Source of the DNA: Galdieria sulphuraria
Lineage: Eukaryota > Rhodophyta > Bangiophyceae > Galdieriales > Galdieriaceae
DNA: 64,000 nt
Assembly: GCF_000341285.1 (NCBI RefSeq)
Contig: NW_005178447.1
Location: 54,848-118,847 of the forward strand
Reading direction: 5' to 3'
Shown here: positions 33,117 through 45,588 of the stretch, piece after piece
Layout: each line of letters opens with the position of its first letter
Position numbering within the stretch: the first letter of the stretch is position 1
Position numbers and translations under genes: made by a program
The notes under the pieces: model-generated
Told to the model about the DNA's origin: nothing
Databases searched by the model: none
What the model saw: only the letters and a program-made list of their open reading frames with translations

Positions 33117-35230
33117 CTATTCCGAAAAACTAGCATGATTTGATACCAGTCGTGAACCGTTCGATGTTTCATCATTTTCTAAAATATAAACTCGCAATAT
33201 GTATACCAAAGAGGCGCTTATCATCGCACTCAAACCTCCTAATAATAGAACAACGCTTACATCACCTATCATTATTATTCAATACACAATCCAATATTAA
33301 CACAAAACATATCACTTCACCAACCTGTCTTTTTTAGTATTCTTGGAGACCCTAAAGAAACCAATAGCTGAGGTCCAGATTGGCTCAGATTAAAAAAAGT
33401 AGAATACAGTCCGATTCGATTAGGATCTACTCGATAGACTGCAGTTCCCATCAGAGCCCAACTAGTATATGTTACATACGAAATAGAAGAAATAATCAAT
33501 ACAACTTACGGAATAGTCATCGTACTAGACCAAGGTATACCAAACAGTGCAAGAATACTCAAAGTCAGTACTTTCAATGATAAGGAAGGAGACCGTTCCT
33601 GAGAAGGCCCTCTTATAAAGAAAGGAACTACCAAGCAAAATGCTTCTACTAATTGTGAAAAACAATACATGAATCCCATTCCATACTTTTCTATAAGACG
33701 TGGAAGAATGGTCGAATATCCCATTGCTACTGCAGCATCCAAACTCAACCCAAGATTGCCCAAACGTACTCCTTCATCATATGCTGCGAAAATCTAAGAA
33801 AACATTTTTCATAAACCGATAAGATAAAATACCTTGAAGTTGTGGACTGTTTAAAGGAAAAGCACCATTACCATTATATACATTTCGACCAACCTGATAA
33901 GCATCCTTCAATCATAATCAAGTCAAAGTTTCTTCTATCTTACCCATACACTGGCATAAACAAATACTGTAAAGAAGCCATACCAAGTAAATAATTGCAC
34001 AATAAAGACTCTCCAAAATGGACGAGGTGCATTCACAAGTAATTTAAGGATGCCTTGGTCCGAATGAAATCTTTGAGCAAATGATTCACTACGACTCAAA
34101 ACTCCAACTGGAGTTTCATGAACATAATAACAACACAAAGAAACCGTAATTATTAAAATAACAGCAGCAAGAGAAAATAAGGCTTGAGAATCGGAGACAA
34201 AAAAAGGTAACATAAAACTGAGCTGCAAAGATCCCATTGCAGTCCCAACCAAGTTTCCTACTCCAGTCATCATCGCCTAATCATGAGAAACAAAATTCAA
34301 CATTCTCCAATAAACATGACTTACAAATAAGGCATTGCCTTCTGCTTGTTGTTCTTCAGGAACAATATCTGTTAAAAGTGCTCTTAAGGGAGCCTAAAAA
34401 TATAAATTAGACTCAACGAAATCTTGGAAGGATTCGTATCTCATACCTGAATCGCCTGAATACTAAAATCAAGCAAGAAAAAAGCGCTGATGGCAATAGC
34501 TAATCCAACAGGTTGAGAGTCGACACTGTCTCCAAACAGATATCCGATAACATCGGCATTACTAAGGAAAAGTTAATGAAAAAGAAAAACAATGACCCGG
34601 TCAAAACTAAAAACTTGCCCTAATAAACTCAACGCCAATGAAGTAAAAACTGTTCCAGCAACGAGAAAAGGTCTTCTTCTTCCAAACGGATGTTGGCAAG
34701 AGTCTGAAAGAATGCCAATGATAGGTTGAACAATAATACCAGAAAGTGGGCCAGCCAACCAAGCCAAAGAAACAAGTTCTCATAACAACTTGGCTTCAAA
34801 CGATATATAATAGAAACTATATAAACTTACCTGTTGGTAAACCTAATTTTTCCAGAGTAGGACTGCCATGTCCAATCTGAACTGCGTAACAACACTGAAT
34901 ACCCGCCATAGCCAAAGTTAGCATAATCAAGCGAAATTTGTCTACTGGTTCACGTGCTCTTTTCCTTTCCTCATCACTTGACTCATATCCTCTATGCACA
35001 AATGGCTCTTCTTCAAAAAGAGTAGAAATGGAAGACCGCTTTCCGAATAGCAGTCTTGGACTATAATTGGTCAGTATAAGTTTGTCACCCTTTCGATGCA
35101 AAATGAGGTGGTCTAACTCTGTTGCTGAATACGCTCTTCTTGGTGTTGCAAGAGAGTGCGAAAAGGTTCCATTCGACTCAGAAATGGTGCGTTGCTTTGA
35201 GCTATTACTGCTGGACTCCTCTTCCGACAT
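33117..35230 (-). CDS. Sugar/proton symporter, SUT/SLC45 type of the major facilitator superfamily
   Basis: Nine exons in phase, 569 residues: 34831-35230, 34619-34778, 34447-34561, 34325-34393, 33944-34276, 33833-33905, 33510-33783, 33325-33461 and 33117-33265. About 110 polar N-terminal residues precede 12 membrane segments. Diagnostic wording: QIGHGSPTLEKLGLP, WLAGPLSGIIVQPIIG, HPFGRRRPFLVAG, AYDEGVRLGNLG and FFNLSQSGPQLLVSL, typical of plant sucrose carriers and SLC45. It should import sucrose or a similar disaccharide with protons; Galdieria is known for heterotrophic sugar use. Intron 2 needs a GC donor (GG then GCAAGT) to give LLGNADVIGYLFGDS. I chose ATG 35230 over 35293 because the latter lies inside the divergent TRAPPC2 gene. 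Confidence 0.9.
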
Positions 35231-35273
35231 AAGGTGGAAGAAGGCTCTCTCGTTAATTTTGATTCTTAAAGGA
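35231..35273. promoter_or_regulatory. Bidirectional promoter, SUT-type carrier / TRAPPC2
   Basis: 43 bases separate the divergent start codons. No TATA box or other motif is clear. Confidence 0.5.
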
Positions 35274-35831
35274 ATGGCAATTACGTTTGTCATCGTCAGT
35301 CCTCAAGATCAACTCCTTTATGAAGCAACTTTTCCTCCAGTAAGCCAGGTAAGAAAGTTCTTTAAAAACAGTTTTTGAGCTCAATAAATACCTAAAAGAC
35401 TGATGAAACGGCTCATCTACGGGAGTTTATTTTGTTCGCTTCCTTGGACATTCTAGAACAAGTTGTATGGTCCACTCGAGACTTTTATTTAAAAGCTATC
35501 GATCGTTTCAACGACCAAATTATTTATGGCTTAGTGACAGCCAGTTGTAAGGATTGTAGTCCAATTTGTTAAGATCAAATACTTACCATGAAACAGCTGT
35601 TAGGCTGCTTCTCGTAAGCGATGGGAAAAGTGAGGAAGCAGTGAAAAATTTCCTTCAAGAAGCTTATGAATTGTATGTCAAGGTAAGAAGCCCAGTTGAC
35701 CTGAACTTGACGGATTCGGTGATTTCGTTTATTAGTTAGCTTTGAACCCGTTCTTTGAACCGTGTAAACCTATTCTATCGACTTCCTTTCATGAGAGGAT
35801 TCAAAAACTCGGGAAAAAGTACTTTGTTTAG
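35274..35831 (+). CDS. TRAPPC2: TRAPP complex subunit 2 (sedlin)
   Basis: Four exons: 35274-35348, 35399-35546, 35597-35682 and 35736-35831, 134 residues, close to the 140 of animal sedlin. Begins MAITFVIVSPQDQLLYEATF and continues with HLREFILFASLDILEQVVW, the longin fold. The end LNPFFEPCKPI and LGKKYF is typical (LNPFYEPNSPI and LGKKHLL in human). It is a core subunit of the TRAPP tethering complexes that activate Rab1/Ypt1 in ER-Golgi traffic. All introns are GT-AG. Confidence 0.95.
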
Positions 35832-36088
35832 CAAGGATTAATAATACTCGGGCAGTTTTCGAGTCAAGTGAAAACTTGGCTTTGAATACATCACATATCT
35901 ACTTGAATACTCTGAGTTGGTTCTCTGTAGTCTTTCAACCCCAAAAAGACAATGTTTTCGGCCCCGATGGTTGTACATACACCAGACGCAGACTGATGAA
36001 TATATATACATATATATATTTATCATAAATATTCTTGCTCGGAATATTTTCATACTCTACGCAATTTCTTCGTATCTAATAAATATTA

Positions 36089-38192
36089 TTATTTTGAGAC
36101 TTTGCTCTCATTTCCAGTTGTTTGTTCTGAGTTCTGTTTTGGGGAAACTGGAACTCCCATAGCCTATCCAATTGTTATTAGCATAGAAATAAAATGAGAT
36201 AAATAACTGTCTTACGGCTCGTTGACTAGACCTCACTGACGGTGGAAAAGAAACAGGACCGAGATAGGGAGATGCGTCATTACCAGGAACCCAATCATTG
36301 GGTGGAGATCTTGGTTGAAATCCTCCTATAACTGGACTTCCAACTGCTGCTGACGGTATAGGGAAATTGGGTACATAGTGTGCTGGATTCAACATTCCAT
36401 GATATGCTGTTGCATAATAAAACTATCCACAATATCGTCATGTAACGTTCTCTCTCTTTTTCTTTTTCTAAAAGGCTTACCTGTTGACCAGGTCCATAGT
36501 AATATGGCACATTCATTGTTTGAGGAATATTTGGCATGGGATACGTATTCATGGGCACTGTAAACGATGGAGCCTTTAAAGATGGTCATTACCCACTCCG
36601 TAATTTCGATTTGCAAAACTTACCATATTACGACCCATCATTGGAGGTGAGGTGACATTGGGAGGTATTGCGAAACCTGACTTGGCATCATATCCAACTG
36701 TCATATTATAAGGAACAAATGTAGGTGAGCCTTCAAATGGCGCAGAAACGGAATATGAACCATAAGGATAATTCACTGACTGATAACTCATGCGCATATT
36801 ATTTAAAGAAGATGCCTCCTCTTCTTCAGGAGTCGCGGTTGGTGCTTCAACTCCTTCCGTATGCATGTTAGATTTGGCAACTTCATTGGTTGAAAGTGAA
36901 ACAAATTCTTGTGCAAGAGTTGAATCTTCATGCATGGATGTAAAACTATGCTCACTTCCGGTGTTGGGTGCATGATAAATAAATCCTTGACCTGGTCGAA
37001 ACTCTGCGGCATGAACATTGAGCCGTGAGGTAGTCGGTAACTTTTCCGACTCGTTAGAGTTTTCAAAAACTCTATTATCCTTAACATTCTTTGGTAGTTG
37101 AAATATTGCACTGTCTTCATGAATTGATCTCCCATCATTAATACGCTCTTCATATTCATTATTCTCATTTTTGGACACTGAAGAGCTTTTGACTTTTTTA
37201 TCCATCTCTTCCTTGAATCTGCGGAATTCTTCCGTCGTTCTTTGCCGAAAATCTGACACATATGAGGACTCCGCAGGAGTTATCGAGTCTGAGTCTCCAT
37301 TCAACTCCTCTTTCACTACAGACATGGATGACTTTGTAGATTTTTTCTCATAAGACTTTTGATTGCTCTCCACGGCATCATTTTCTCGGACGACAGCACC
37401 ATAAAGTAACTCCTCATCATAATCTCTTTCTAGCTCCTGTCCTCTCTCTTCCTTCAAATGGATGTTCGTCGTTTCTGCCCTTCGAATTTGCTGAGCCAAT
37501 TCTTCAGCTTTTCGTAACTTTGCATCGAAGTCTGGGGCTGAACGGTCTAGCTTCGTTGTGTAGAGCTCCTCCTTGAAAGTACTTTTGATTCCAAACTTTT
37601 CCTTGTTGAGGGCAAATTGGTCCCATTCCGGTACTACAGAAGAATCTAAATCACCAAAAGTAACACCTTGGGAAGCGTCTTCCGGTAAAGAAACTATTTC
37701 TTCAAAAGGTTGCAATTCTCTTGCACCTCCAGCACTTGTTGTGCCTGTTCTCGCTGCAATCTCTGCATCAGTGTTCCAGTCGCTATGCGAAGAAAAAGAT
37801 GCTTTCACACAGTCTTCGTTTTGAAAATCCACGTCTTTCGCAATCAACTGAACAAAGTCCTTGGGTTCAACCACCAAAGTTTCAATCACATTTTTTTTAG
37901 TTTTTGTTCTTTCTTCCAGTAAGTGACAATACTTCAAGCATAAACCAAGTTCTTTAGAGGCACCATGAAAAATGCCTCGGAAAACGGAACCACCCTTTAC
38001 TTCCACCTCTACGTAAGTTCCCAACAAACTACCTAGACAGAATAAAAGTCTTTCGTGGCGAAGTTCAGCCAACGCTGCTTTTTCTTCCTTGCTTCCTGGA
38101 GTTAGGCCACCAAGTGTCTTTGACTTTGTACTTTCTGAGTTGGAGCTCATTGTAGAAAGACTACTATAACGACTGCCAATGCTATTTGTCAT
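36089..38192 (-). CDS. ATXN2: Ataxin-2 homolog with LSm, LsmAD and PAM2 parts
   Basis: Four exons: 36624-38192, 36481-36573, 36216-36422 and 36089-36163, 647 residues. An LSm-type domain is at about residues 50-125 (LLGTYVEVEVKGGSVFRGIF). LsmAD follows at about 180-260 (EWDQFALNKEKFG, then KLDRSAPDF). A PAM2 motif that should bind poly(A)-binding protein is at about residue 390 (SRLNVHAAEFRPGQ). The C-terminal third is rich in Pro, Tyr, Ser and Asn and probably disordered, as in other ataxin-2 proteins. It works in RNA granules and translation control. The exon 3 acceptor (gtggatag, exon start 36422) was chosen because the nearer AG breaks the frame. An E2F-type site lies 16 bases upstream of the ATG. 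Confidence 0.93.
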
Positions 38193-38207
38193 AGAAAAAA
38201 TACGTGA

Positions 38208-38215
38208 GCGCCAAA
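38208..38215. promoter_or_regulatory. E2F-type site GCGCCAAA upstream of ataxin-2
   Basis: Matches the E2F consensus TTTGGCGC on the minus strand, 16 bases upstream of the ataxin-2 ATG at 38192. A single short match, so only suggestive. Confidence 0.35.
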
Positions 38216-38342
38216 TCCCACTCTAGAAATGCCAAATTGGGAAATTTGCATTTTTTCCAGAGTGGTACATTCGACACCCAAATTTGAGTGCGGGAGACAA
38301 AATTTGAACTTGGCTCGTGTATAGGAGATCTTCACCACTCAC

Positions 38343-41300
38343 TTATTTGGTCTTTGAAATAGCCAAAGCAAGGCTTGACTGGACCATCGGATGAATCGTG
38401 TCGTAAGATAAATGTTTCCATAGCCATTCAGTTAGTTTGGGAAAACTGGTCTGGTCTCCTTCAACCTGAGAACAGCTTTCCAAAAGCACCGATATCCACT
38501 GCAACCAACGTTGTTCTAGTTGATAAATGCCAAGTTTTTGATAAGTTTCTGTATCCATATCGGTTATCCATTGTAACTGTTGTAATAGAAAACTTTCCAA
38601 ACGAGTCGCAATGGGATTTTCTTCTATCAGTTGCTGATAAACTTGAATATGGTTGTTTTCTTCTTTGGTTTCTGACAAGCTATTCACTTCCTGTTCTTTA
38701 TGACTCGATATCTCTTTCCTGTTGTTTTGCATGAGGTACAAATTATTTTCAGAGTTTTCTTTGATCCACTGAAGAATCTCCAACGGGGAGTTGTCCTGTT
38801 TTTTCAACCATGGTTTGATAGTTCGACAATAGGTCTCATCAGCAGCTCTATATATTGCATCCAAAGGGACGTCCAAATTCCTTAGCAAATCTCTAACTTT
38901 GCTCATATACATACTCAAACAAACTTGATAGGCTTTGGTCCAAGATGAACGAGTCGATTCCCACCAACTACCTTTTGAGACCCATTGGGACTTTTCTAAA
39001 TATTCCAATAAATGATATAGTTTTTTTTCCAAAACCATTTGTATAAGCTGTTGGATTGGCTCCAATTGTTCTGCATACCTATTATAGGGCAAGCATGTTT
39101 TGGAATGCTGTCGATCATTTTCTGCACAATCCCTTCCTATGTTTCCCCTATATCAATACAAGCACTATTTGAGGTACTCATAAATGTACATACCAATGCT
39201 CTTGGGTGATACAACTGCAGGAGATGGTTGAATCTTTCTACCGGTAACTCGAACCATGGCATGGTTGTTTACTGACTTGCCATGAAGATCTTCTTGAACC
39301 TCATCCCAGTTGTGAAGTAAATGATGCAGCTGTTTCATATGAGGCAAACAATGCCAGAACAATCTTTTATCCAACCACCAGCTCTTATGTAAATTGATAT
39401 AATGAATAGAGTTTCCAAATAACCACTCTTCGATATATGGAAATGTGAAGGGAATGGAATAGCCACTTGGTTTCCACCAAGAAGATATACCACTTAGAGG
39501 AATCTGTTCCTCTATGACAGTCAACATCAAAATCCAACCATGAATGTCAACAGACTGATTCCATTCTTGCATCTTTTTAGTCAGGAAACAAGCATAAAAG
39601 TCATCTCTCAACCGTTTTATCCATTCAATACACTGTATAAACCATGGCGACTGTGAGATAATGTCATCCACACTAGCAATTGCTAAATAGGGAGTCCATA
39701 ACATGAATAAGCTTAAAGCGTAACTGAAACGCTTTGGAAGTAATTCCATTGCAGACTGAAGATATGTTAAGCTATTGGTATAAAGCAACCAATAATTGGA
39801 AGCAATTGAGTTCAACTTGCTAGACCAGGTATGCTTCGCGGACAAGTTTTCCTTATCAAAATGCAAATTCCTCAAGGAGTACGAAAGAGAGTCGGCTTCA
39901 TCATGAGTTGTTTCCTATAAAAGTAACATTAGAGAATATTTCAAATCATCCTGGATATTTATATTTACGCACCAAAGATATTCTTTGGAATGTTGTAGTT
40001 TCAGTTGCTTTTCTTTGGAAAGAATTCTTTTTATGTCCATAAGAACGTTTAGGAGTTCCTAGCGTTCGATGGTGGCTGGAGTTTCGTATTTCATGAGGCC
40101 CTGTTAAAGTCAATAATACTGCCAAGATTTTTGTGGCCAATCTTCCATACAGCACACAGTCAACTATAAACTGTTCTTCATAAAACACGTTGCATTCCTG
40201 ACTTCCCTCATGAGTAGTCAACTGGTCTACATGCTGAATAATTTTTTCAATCATCAGATGAAGGAGTTGAATCAAACAGTTATTCCACCTAGAGCTATCA
40301 GCCATTTCAATCATTTCCATAAAGAATCTTTCTCGACCTCGAAACAAGTATGAATGATCTTGCTCAAAACGATCTTGCCATGGTCGTCTTTGATTTATTG
40401 AGGAAGGATTCATTCGACTCTGTAAATGATGTACGCGTTCCAATGAAGTCGCAATTCCCAACTTTTGGATATTTGCTAATGTTTGTTCTTCTCCATGAAT
40501 ACATTCTCGAAATAACATATATAGCCATCTCTTGGTAAAGGCTTCTATGTTATCAGGTAATAACTCTTCAAAAATACTACGGATGACACAGACATCCAAT
40601 ATTCCTGCATTGCCATCACGAATTTCTCCATTCCATTTCCTAAAGCAATAAATCATTCGATCCCAATTCTGCTCCAAGTTAATAAACTTTGGACGATGTG
40701 AATAGTGATTGGATGAAAGCATTCCAGAACTATAAATAGTTTCGGAGTCTTCTGAAACAAGTTTCTGCAAAAGAGTGGTCGACTCTTTCCCAACAAAATG
40801 ATTATAGACTGGTTGAAACGGGTAAACAAAGTCTGTTTCAGTCTTCAAAAATGACAACAAAGCCATGCTTAAATCGCATTCCATTCCATGAGAAATAATA
40901 AAAGATAGGCGATTCAGAACATAGCAAGAATATCTTCTTATCATCTCAGGATCGCTAATCATCCAATCCCATACATTACATCTAGTCTCACAGTTTCTAC
41001 CCACGGGATTATGAGAATAAGACTGAATCGACTTTAATATTCGAACAATACGATAAACTTCTATCAACCAGCGAGACAAGTATCCATGATGAAGCAGACA
41101 CAAATGGAGCTCTCCAAGAATTCTAATAGCAAATAGTTTGTATTCCTCCCAAGAGAGTGACGCTGAATTGCCTTGGTCGTCTATACAGAAACGAACTACC
41201 CTTTCCTGGTCCTATGAAGAAAAAAAAATAAGTTCGGTCAAAATGTGAATATACTCCTTTCCGTCTATCCACTTTCCGCACCTGGTGACTGTCAAAATTG

Positions 41301-41647
41301 CTTCCTTTTATTCCTTCTAAAAGGTACGATAACACGATGATTTTCTCAAAATACTAAATATTCTTACCTTTTCGAAGCTTATCCTCGACAAACAATAAAT
41401 AGAAATGATATTTTTCTGCCAAGTGCAGTACAAACTCTTCAGAGTTTCCACTATTGACTTTAGCTCCTATGTTGACCAATTCCTGCCACAAGGTTTCCTG
41501 AAGTTGTTGACTTGAAGTATCTTTAAAAGTCTGGAAACTCCAAGTATCCCAACTCTCTCTAAGAAACAAACAAGTTGAACACCCATCTTCACAGAACATG
41601 AACAATTTAAATCTAAGCGCGCAATTTATCAACGAAATGAAGACCAT
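38343..41647 (-). CDS. Large codanin-1-like protein
   Basis: Five exons in phase, 1008 residues: 41368-41647, 41282-41316, 39973-41211, 39178-39914 and 38343-39078. No membrane segments or catalytic motifs. The region EEQFIVDCVLYGRLATKILA resembles the codanin-1 signature (a DCV...RLLAKFLG pattern), and YLAIASVDDIISQSPWFIQC with its following helices resembles the C-terminal codanin domain. In animals codanin-1 binds the histone chaperone ASF1 and limits histone import. The second exon is only 35 bases; its acceptor (taccttttag) was chosen because it alone keeps the frame. Exon 4 needs a GTACCT donor. The overall gene model is well supported by phase; the family name is a pattern match only. 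Confidence 0.55.
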
Positions 41648-41802
41648 CTAAACCGATCATATGACATTATATATACAAATGCTCATAATCAATACATAAG
41701 TACGTAATCCAAAAAATTGCCTAAAAGGATATCGGAAATAATATTATTTTGGATTTATTTTCATTTGCCAAAATATTTCTTATCATCAAGTAAAAAAATC
41801 AA

Positions 41803-42342
41803 CTAAGCGTCCAATGCCTCATCTTGCGTTTGTTTTCCAAACCATCTCATAACTGTTTGCCAAATACTCCACTTCAATTTTGTTTTCTTGGCATATTTTA
41901 AGGTATTTCGCTTTTTCTCTATTGGTTTGTTACGAATATGGAACTCACTACTTGTTTCTGAGCTATACGTGCTTTCACTATCACTCATAGAATCATCTAT
42001 TGATGTTTGACTATCTTGTTTCATCGGTATGTTTTCCTCTTCTTGAGTATTCGACGTATTCGTTGGTCCCTTATCTTCCTCTTCTCTTTTTAAAGATCCC
42101 AAACTAGGCTCATTATCTATCCATGTATCCGAAGTATGTCTATCCCTTATCAAAGTTGGTTCAAAACATATATCTTGTGCGCTGAGTTGAGAAGGGCTAG
42201 AGGATGAAATACTTGAAGCTTCCAAAGAGGATACAGTATGAACGCTGAAAATGTCATTTTCTTTGTCACTCGGTTTCTTGTCAATGACTGATTCCTTTGG
42301 AATGGATATTTTAGTCACACGAGTCTTTTGTCGTTTCTTCAT
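41803..42342 (-). CDS. Serine-rich disordered protein, unrecognised
   Basis: 179 residues from ATG 42342, single exon. The N-terminus is basic (MKKRQKTRVTKISIPK), the middle is Ser-, Thr-, Glu- and Asp-rich, with a strongly acidic run (DDSMSDSESTYSSETSSE), and the end is basic and tryptophan-containing (LKWSIWQTVMRWFGKQ), possibly one amphipathic helix. No family is recognised. It starts 80 bases after the SYS1 stop on the same strand. It could also be the last exon of another gene, but it has its own ATG and no acceptor was needed. Confidence 0.5.
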   Translation of the reverse strand: MKKRQKTRVTKISIPKESVIDKKPSDKENDIFSVHTVSSLEASSISSSSPSQLSAQDICFEPTLIRDRHTSDTWIDNEPSLGSLKREEEDKGPTNTSNTQEEENIPMKQDSQTSIDDSMSDSESTYSSETSSEFHIRNKPIEKKRNTLKYAKKTKLKWSIWQTVMRWFGKQTQDEALDA

Positions 42343-42421
42343 AACCAAAATTGCAACTCTAACAATTTCGCTTCTTCTAAAAGATGAGAAAAGAATGATT
42401 TGGCGTGTCCTGCTGTGCTGT

Positions 42422-43158
42422 TCAATTCTTCCGATAAGCGTCTTGAGAAGTGCTATGAGAAGGATGATTGGATTCTATTGTGATGATTTGAGAAAGTGGC
42501 GTTCCATTGTCTTCTACGGAAGGAATCAACATAATATCTTGTAACTCTCTCTTCATACATAAACGCTCTCCAAGTAATGTACTAATAGATACTTGTATCA
42601 ACATAAATAACCACCAACTCCAAGAATAGGGAAAACTATAAAACCCCGTACAAAATACAAAGTGTAACAAATACATAGTAATAACAAAGTCCAGACACTT
42701 TTTGGCACGTTTTACAATTATCAACAGCCACGCAGCCATCCAAACGCTATTCAACAAAAAAGCACAAGGAACCAGAAAGCCTTGTGCGGTGGATGTCTTC
42801 CAAACTTCATAGGAAAACACTTGACGGAAAACTTGTTCAAAGGGAAAACCAAATATGCTTTCCAATAGCCACAAAGTTGCAATCTATTCATTATGAAACA
42901 GTACAAGACATTGAAGCAAACACAACTTACCACACAAATATAAAAAGCAACTTGTAGTAAACCTATTTGACCAAGCGTTTTGCAGGAACTCGTAGTATCA
43001 TCATTCCCATAAAAGCTTCCCACATTCGCAAAGTTACTCTCTTCCTGTTGAGAAAAACGATTCCAGTACTTTGAAACGTGATGCAATAAGCGTCCAAAAT
43101 ATCTTAAAACAACTTCATTCCATAAGTGGTTTCTCATAACCCATCCATTATAATTCAT
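42422..43158 (-). CDS. SYS1: Golgi trafficking protein SYS1
   Basis: Two exons: 42931-43158 and 42422-42883, 229 residues. Four membrane segments are visible. The diagnostic part is VKRAKKCLDFVITMYLLHF followed by a WW pair and GERLCMKRELQDI, the standard SYS1 ending. SYS1 recruits the GTPase Arl3/ARFRP1 to the trans-Golgi. The N-terminus is about 60 residues longer than animal SYS1 and polar. The start is 33 bases from the divergent phosphatase gene. Confidence 0.93.
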
Positions 43159-43191
43159 CTTATCCAATCGCTTCCTTTCACTTACTTTGGG

Positions 43192-43854
<663 letters not shown>

Positions 43855-43891
43855 TATGGGAGCTTTGAACAGTCCTTGCTGTACTTTTTTC

Positions 43892-45171
43892 CTATGCTAT
43901 TCCATCGGGTATTTCCAAGTACCCTTCCATTCCATTTCCTGCTGCCATTAAGCGTAAACTTCCCTCTGCTCCAAGCGTATTGGAACATAACAGAAGAAAT
44001 ATCAACAATGCGTTGTGATCAAGTCGTAAAGGAAGTGGACAACTATTGACAAAGGTTATTATTGATGGGTTATTTATGCTTCAAGTAACTCACTTTTCCA
44101 GCAATTTCTCAGTTCCGGCACATTCCCTACATATGAAATGAATGACAGGTTATTCCATTTATAATAAAACTTACGAGTGCAATACTTTAAATAATAGTAT
44201 TGACATGAAAGTCATCATATTTCCAAGGAACAATATCAATGCTCCATTTCGTCCCTATTTTAGAACTCATCTTCCAAACAATGTCTTACAATACCAAAAA
44301 AAAACTACCTTTAAAGGACGAAAGATACGAATAAAACAACAGAGACAAAGTGCCAATAAACTTCCTTGCAATGCAGTCATCAGTCCCCGACTTGAGCTAT
44401 TCTATAAAAAAAAATAGAAGTATCACATATGGATAATAATAAGATAGCCAATCACTTACATCGATGAAAGGTATATCGAGTTCTACACCCAACGAAGATG
44501 AAAATAAAGACCAGTAAATAAGGGTAACTAAAAAACATAAGAGGACAATAATATGGCGTAAACTGCGACGTCTCCACTCCTAAGAAAATTTCAGAAGCAA
44601 TTCCAACTAGAAACCAAAGTGAAGTACCGGAACAGCAATATAGCCTCCTCCTATACAAGAAGCAATCAAACCCAACACAAAGAAAAAGATGAAAACTCTA
44701 TCAAGAAACTGCACATTATGTCCTATTGACAGCTATGAAACGATCAATACAAAGTAGAAGCAACCAAAGGAATCTCATATACTTGAGCCAAAACTACCCA
44801 ACATAGCAAACAAATACATTCTACAAGAAATAGAAACCCAAAGGTTCTGGCAATACCGTTATGAGCTTCTGGTTCCTAGCAAACCAGTGCTTAACAAGAT
44901 GGGTTGGGACTCGTAAAAGGATTTCACAAATACTTGACTCTTTGTTTGAGCGATCACTGCAAAGAAAAGGAAAGACTCTAAAGCACAAGCATACAAGAGA
45001 ATAATCAAAGCCTAAAGCTTGCGTCAATACGTAAATACAATAAAGCAAAGTTCATATACCAAGCTTCTATCGATCATCTCAATAATAACCGACTACAACT
45101 AATTTGGAAAAATCTATAAAAGTAGCCAAAATTTCTAAGAGTAGAAAGAGCAAATGATTATTTCTCAACAT
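43892..45171 (-). CDS. Multi-exon polytopic membrane protein, family not recognised
   Basis: Well-phased 3' exons: 44628-44708, 44460-44579, 44309-44401, 44175-44254, 44094-44126 and 43892-44042. Likely upstream exons are 44885-44977 and one ending at 45031; a tiny exon near 44783-44793 and the start (perhaps ATG 45171) are uncertain. Hydrophobic segments include VFIFFFVLGLIASCIGGGY, HIIVLLCFLVTLIYWSLF, TALQGSLLALCLCCFIRIF and GALILFLGNMMTFMSILLF. The C-terminus has a distinctive patch, NCPLPLRLDHNALLIFLL. At least six membrane spans are expected. No family is recognised. Every listed 3' exon keeps one frame across GT-AG introns of about 45-55 bases, strong evidence of a real gene. Confidence 0.6.
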
Positions 45172-45588
45172 TAACTATAAAAGAAGTTGAGGAATAACTA
45201 CTTGATAAGATACCCATATAGAATCGACTAGAATCAAGAGAAACAGTCCAATTCATTCTTTGCTTCATGAAGTCACTAATTCTTCATGTCAAGATCTAAC
45301 TTTTTCTCTCTCTCAACTGAGACAATTGCACGTCTATATTTGTCCAAACGAATGGTGTCTTCTCTTGATGAGTTTCAGTAAGCTTTCATTTTTTCGAGTC
45401 TTTAGAAAAAAAGTTTATTTTTACAGACTCTCTATATGAGTCCTAGTAGAGACCAGTTGAATTTCACATTTATTTCTTGAAAGTGGATATGGCTTACCTT
45501 TAAGCTTATTATATGCAATTTCTTAACTTTTCATTGGCTTCTGATTTTGATTATTTCGATTGGTTGGAAAATCTTATCTTTCAAAGAA
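45172..45588. other. Intergenic region between divergent genes
   Basis: Lies between the tentative 5' end of the minus-strand membrane gene and the plus-strand ClpR-like ATG. A short frame near 45267 on the minus strand (starting MKQRMNW) might be an earlier exon of the membrane gene. Otherwise nothing is recognised. Confidence 0.35.
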
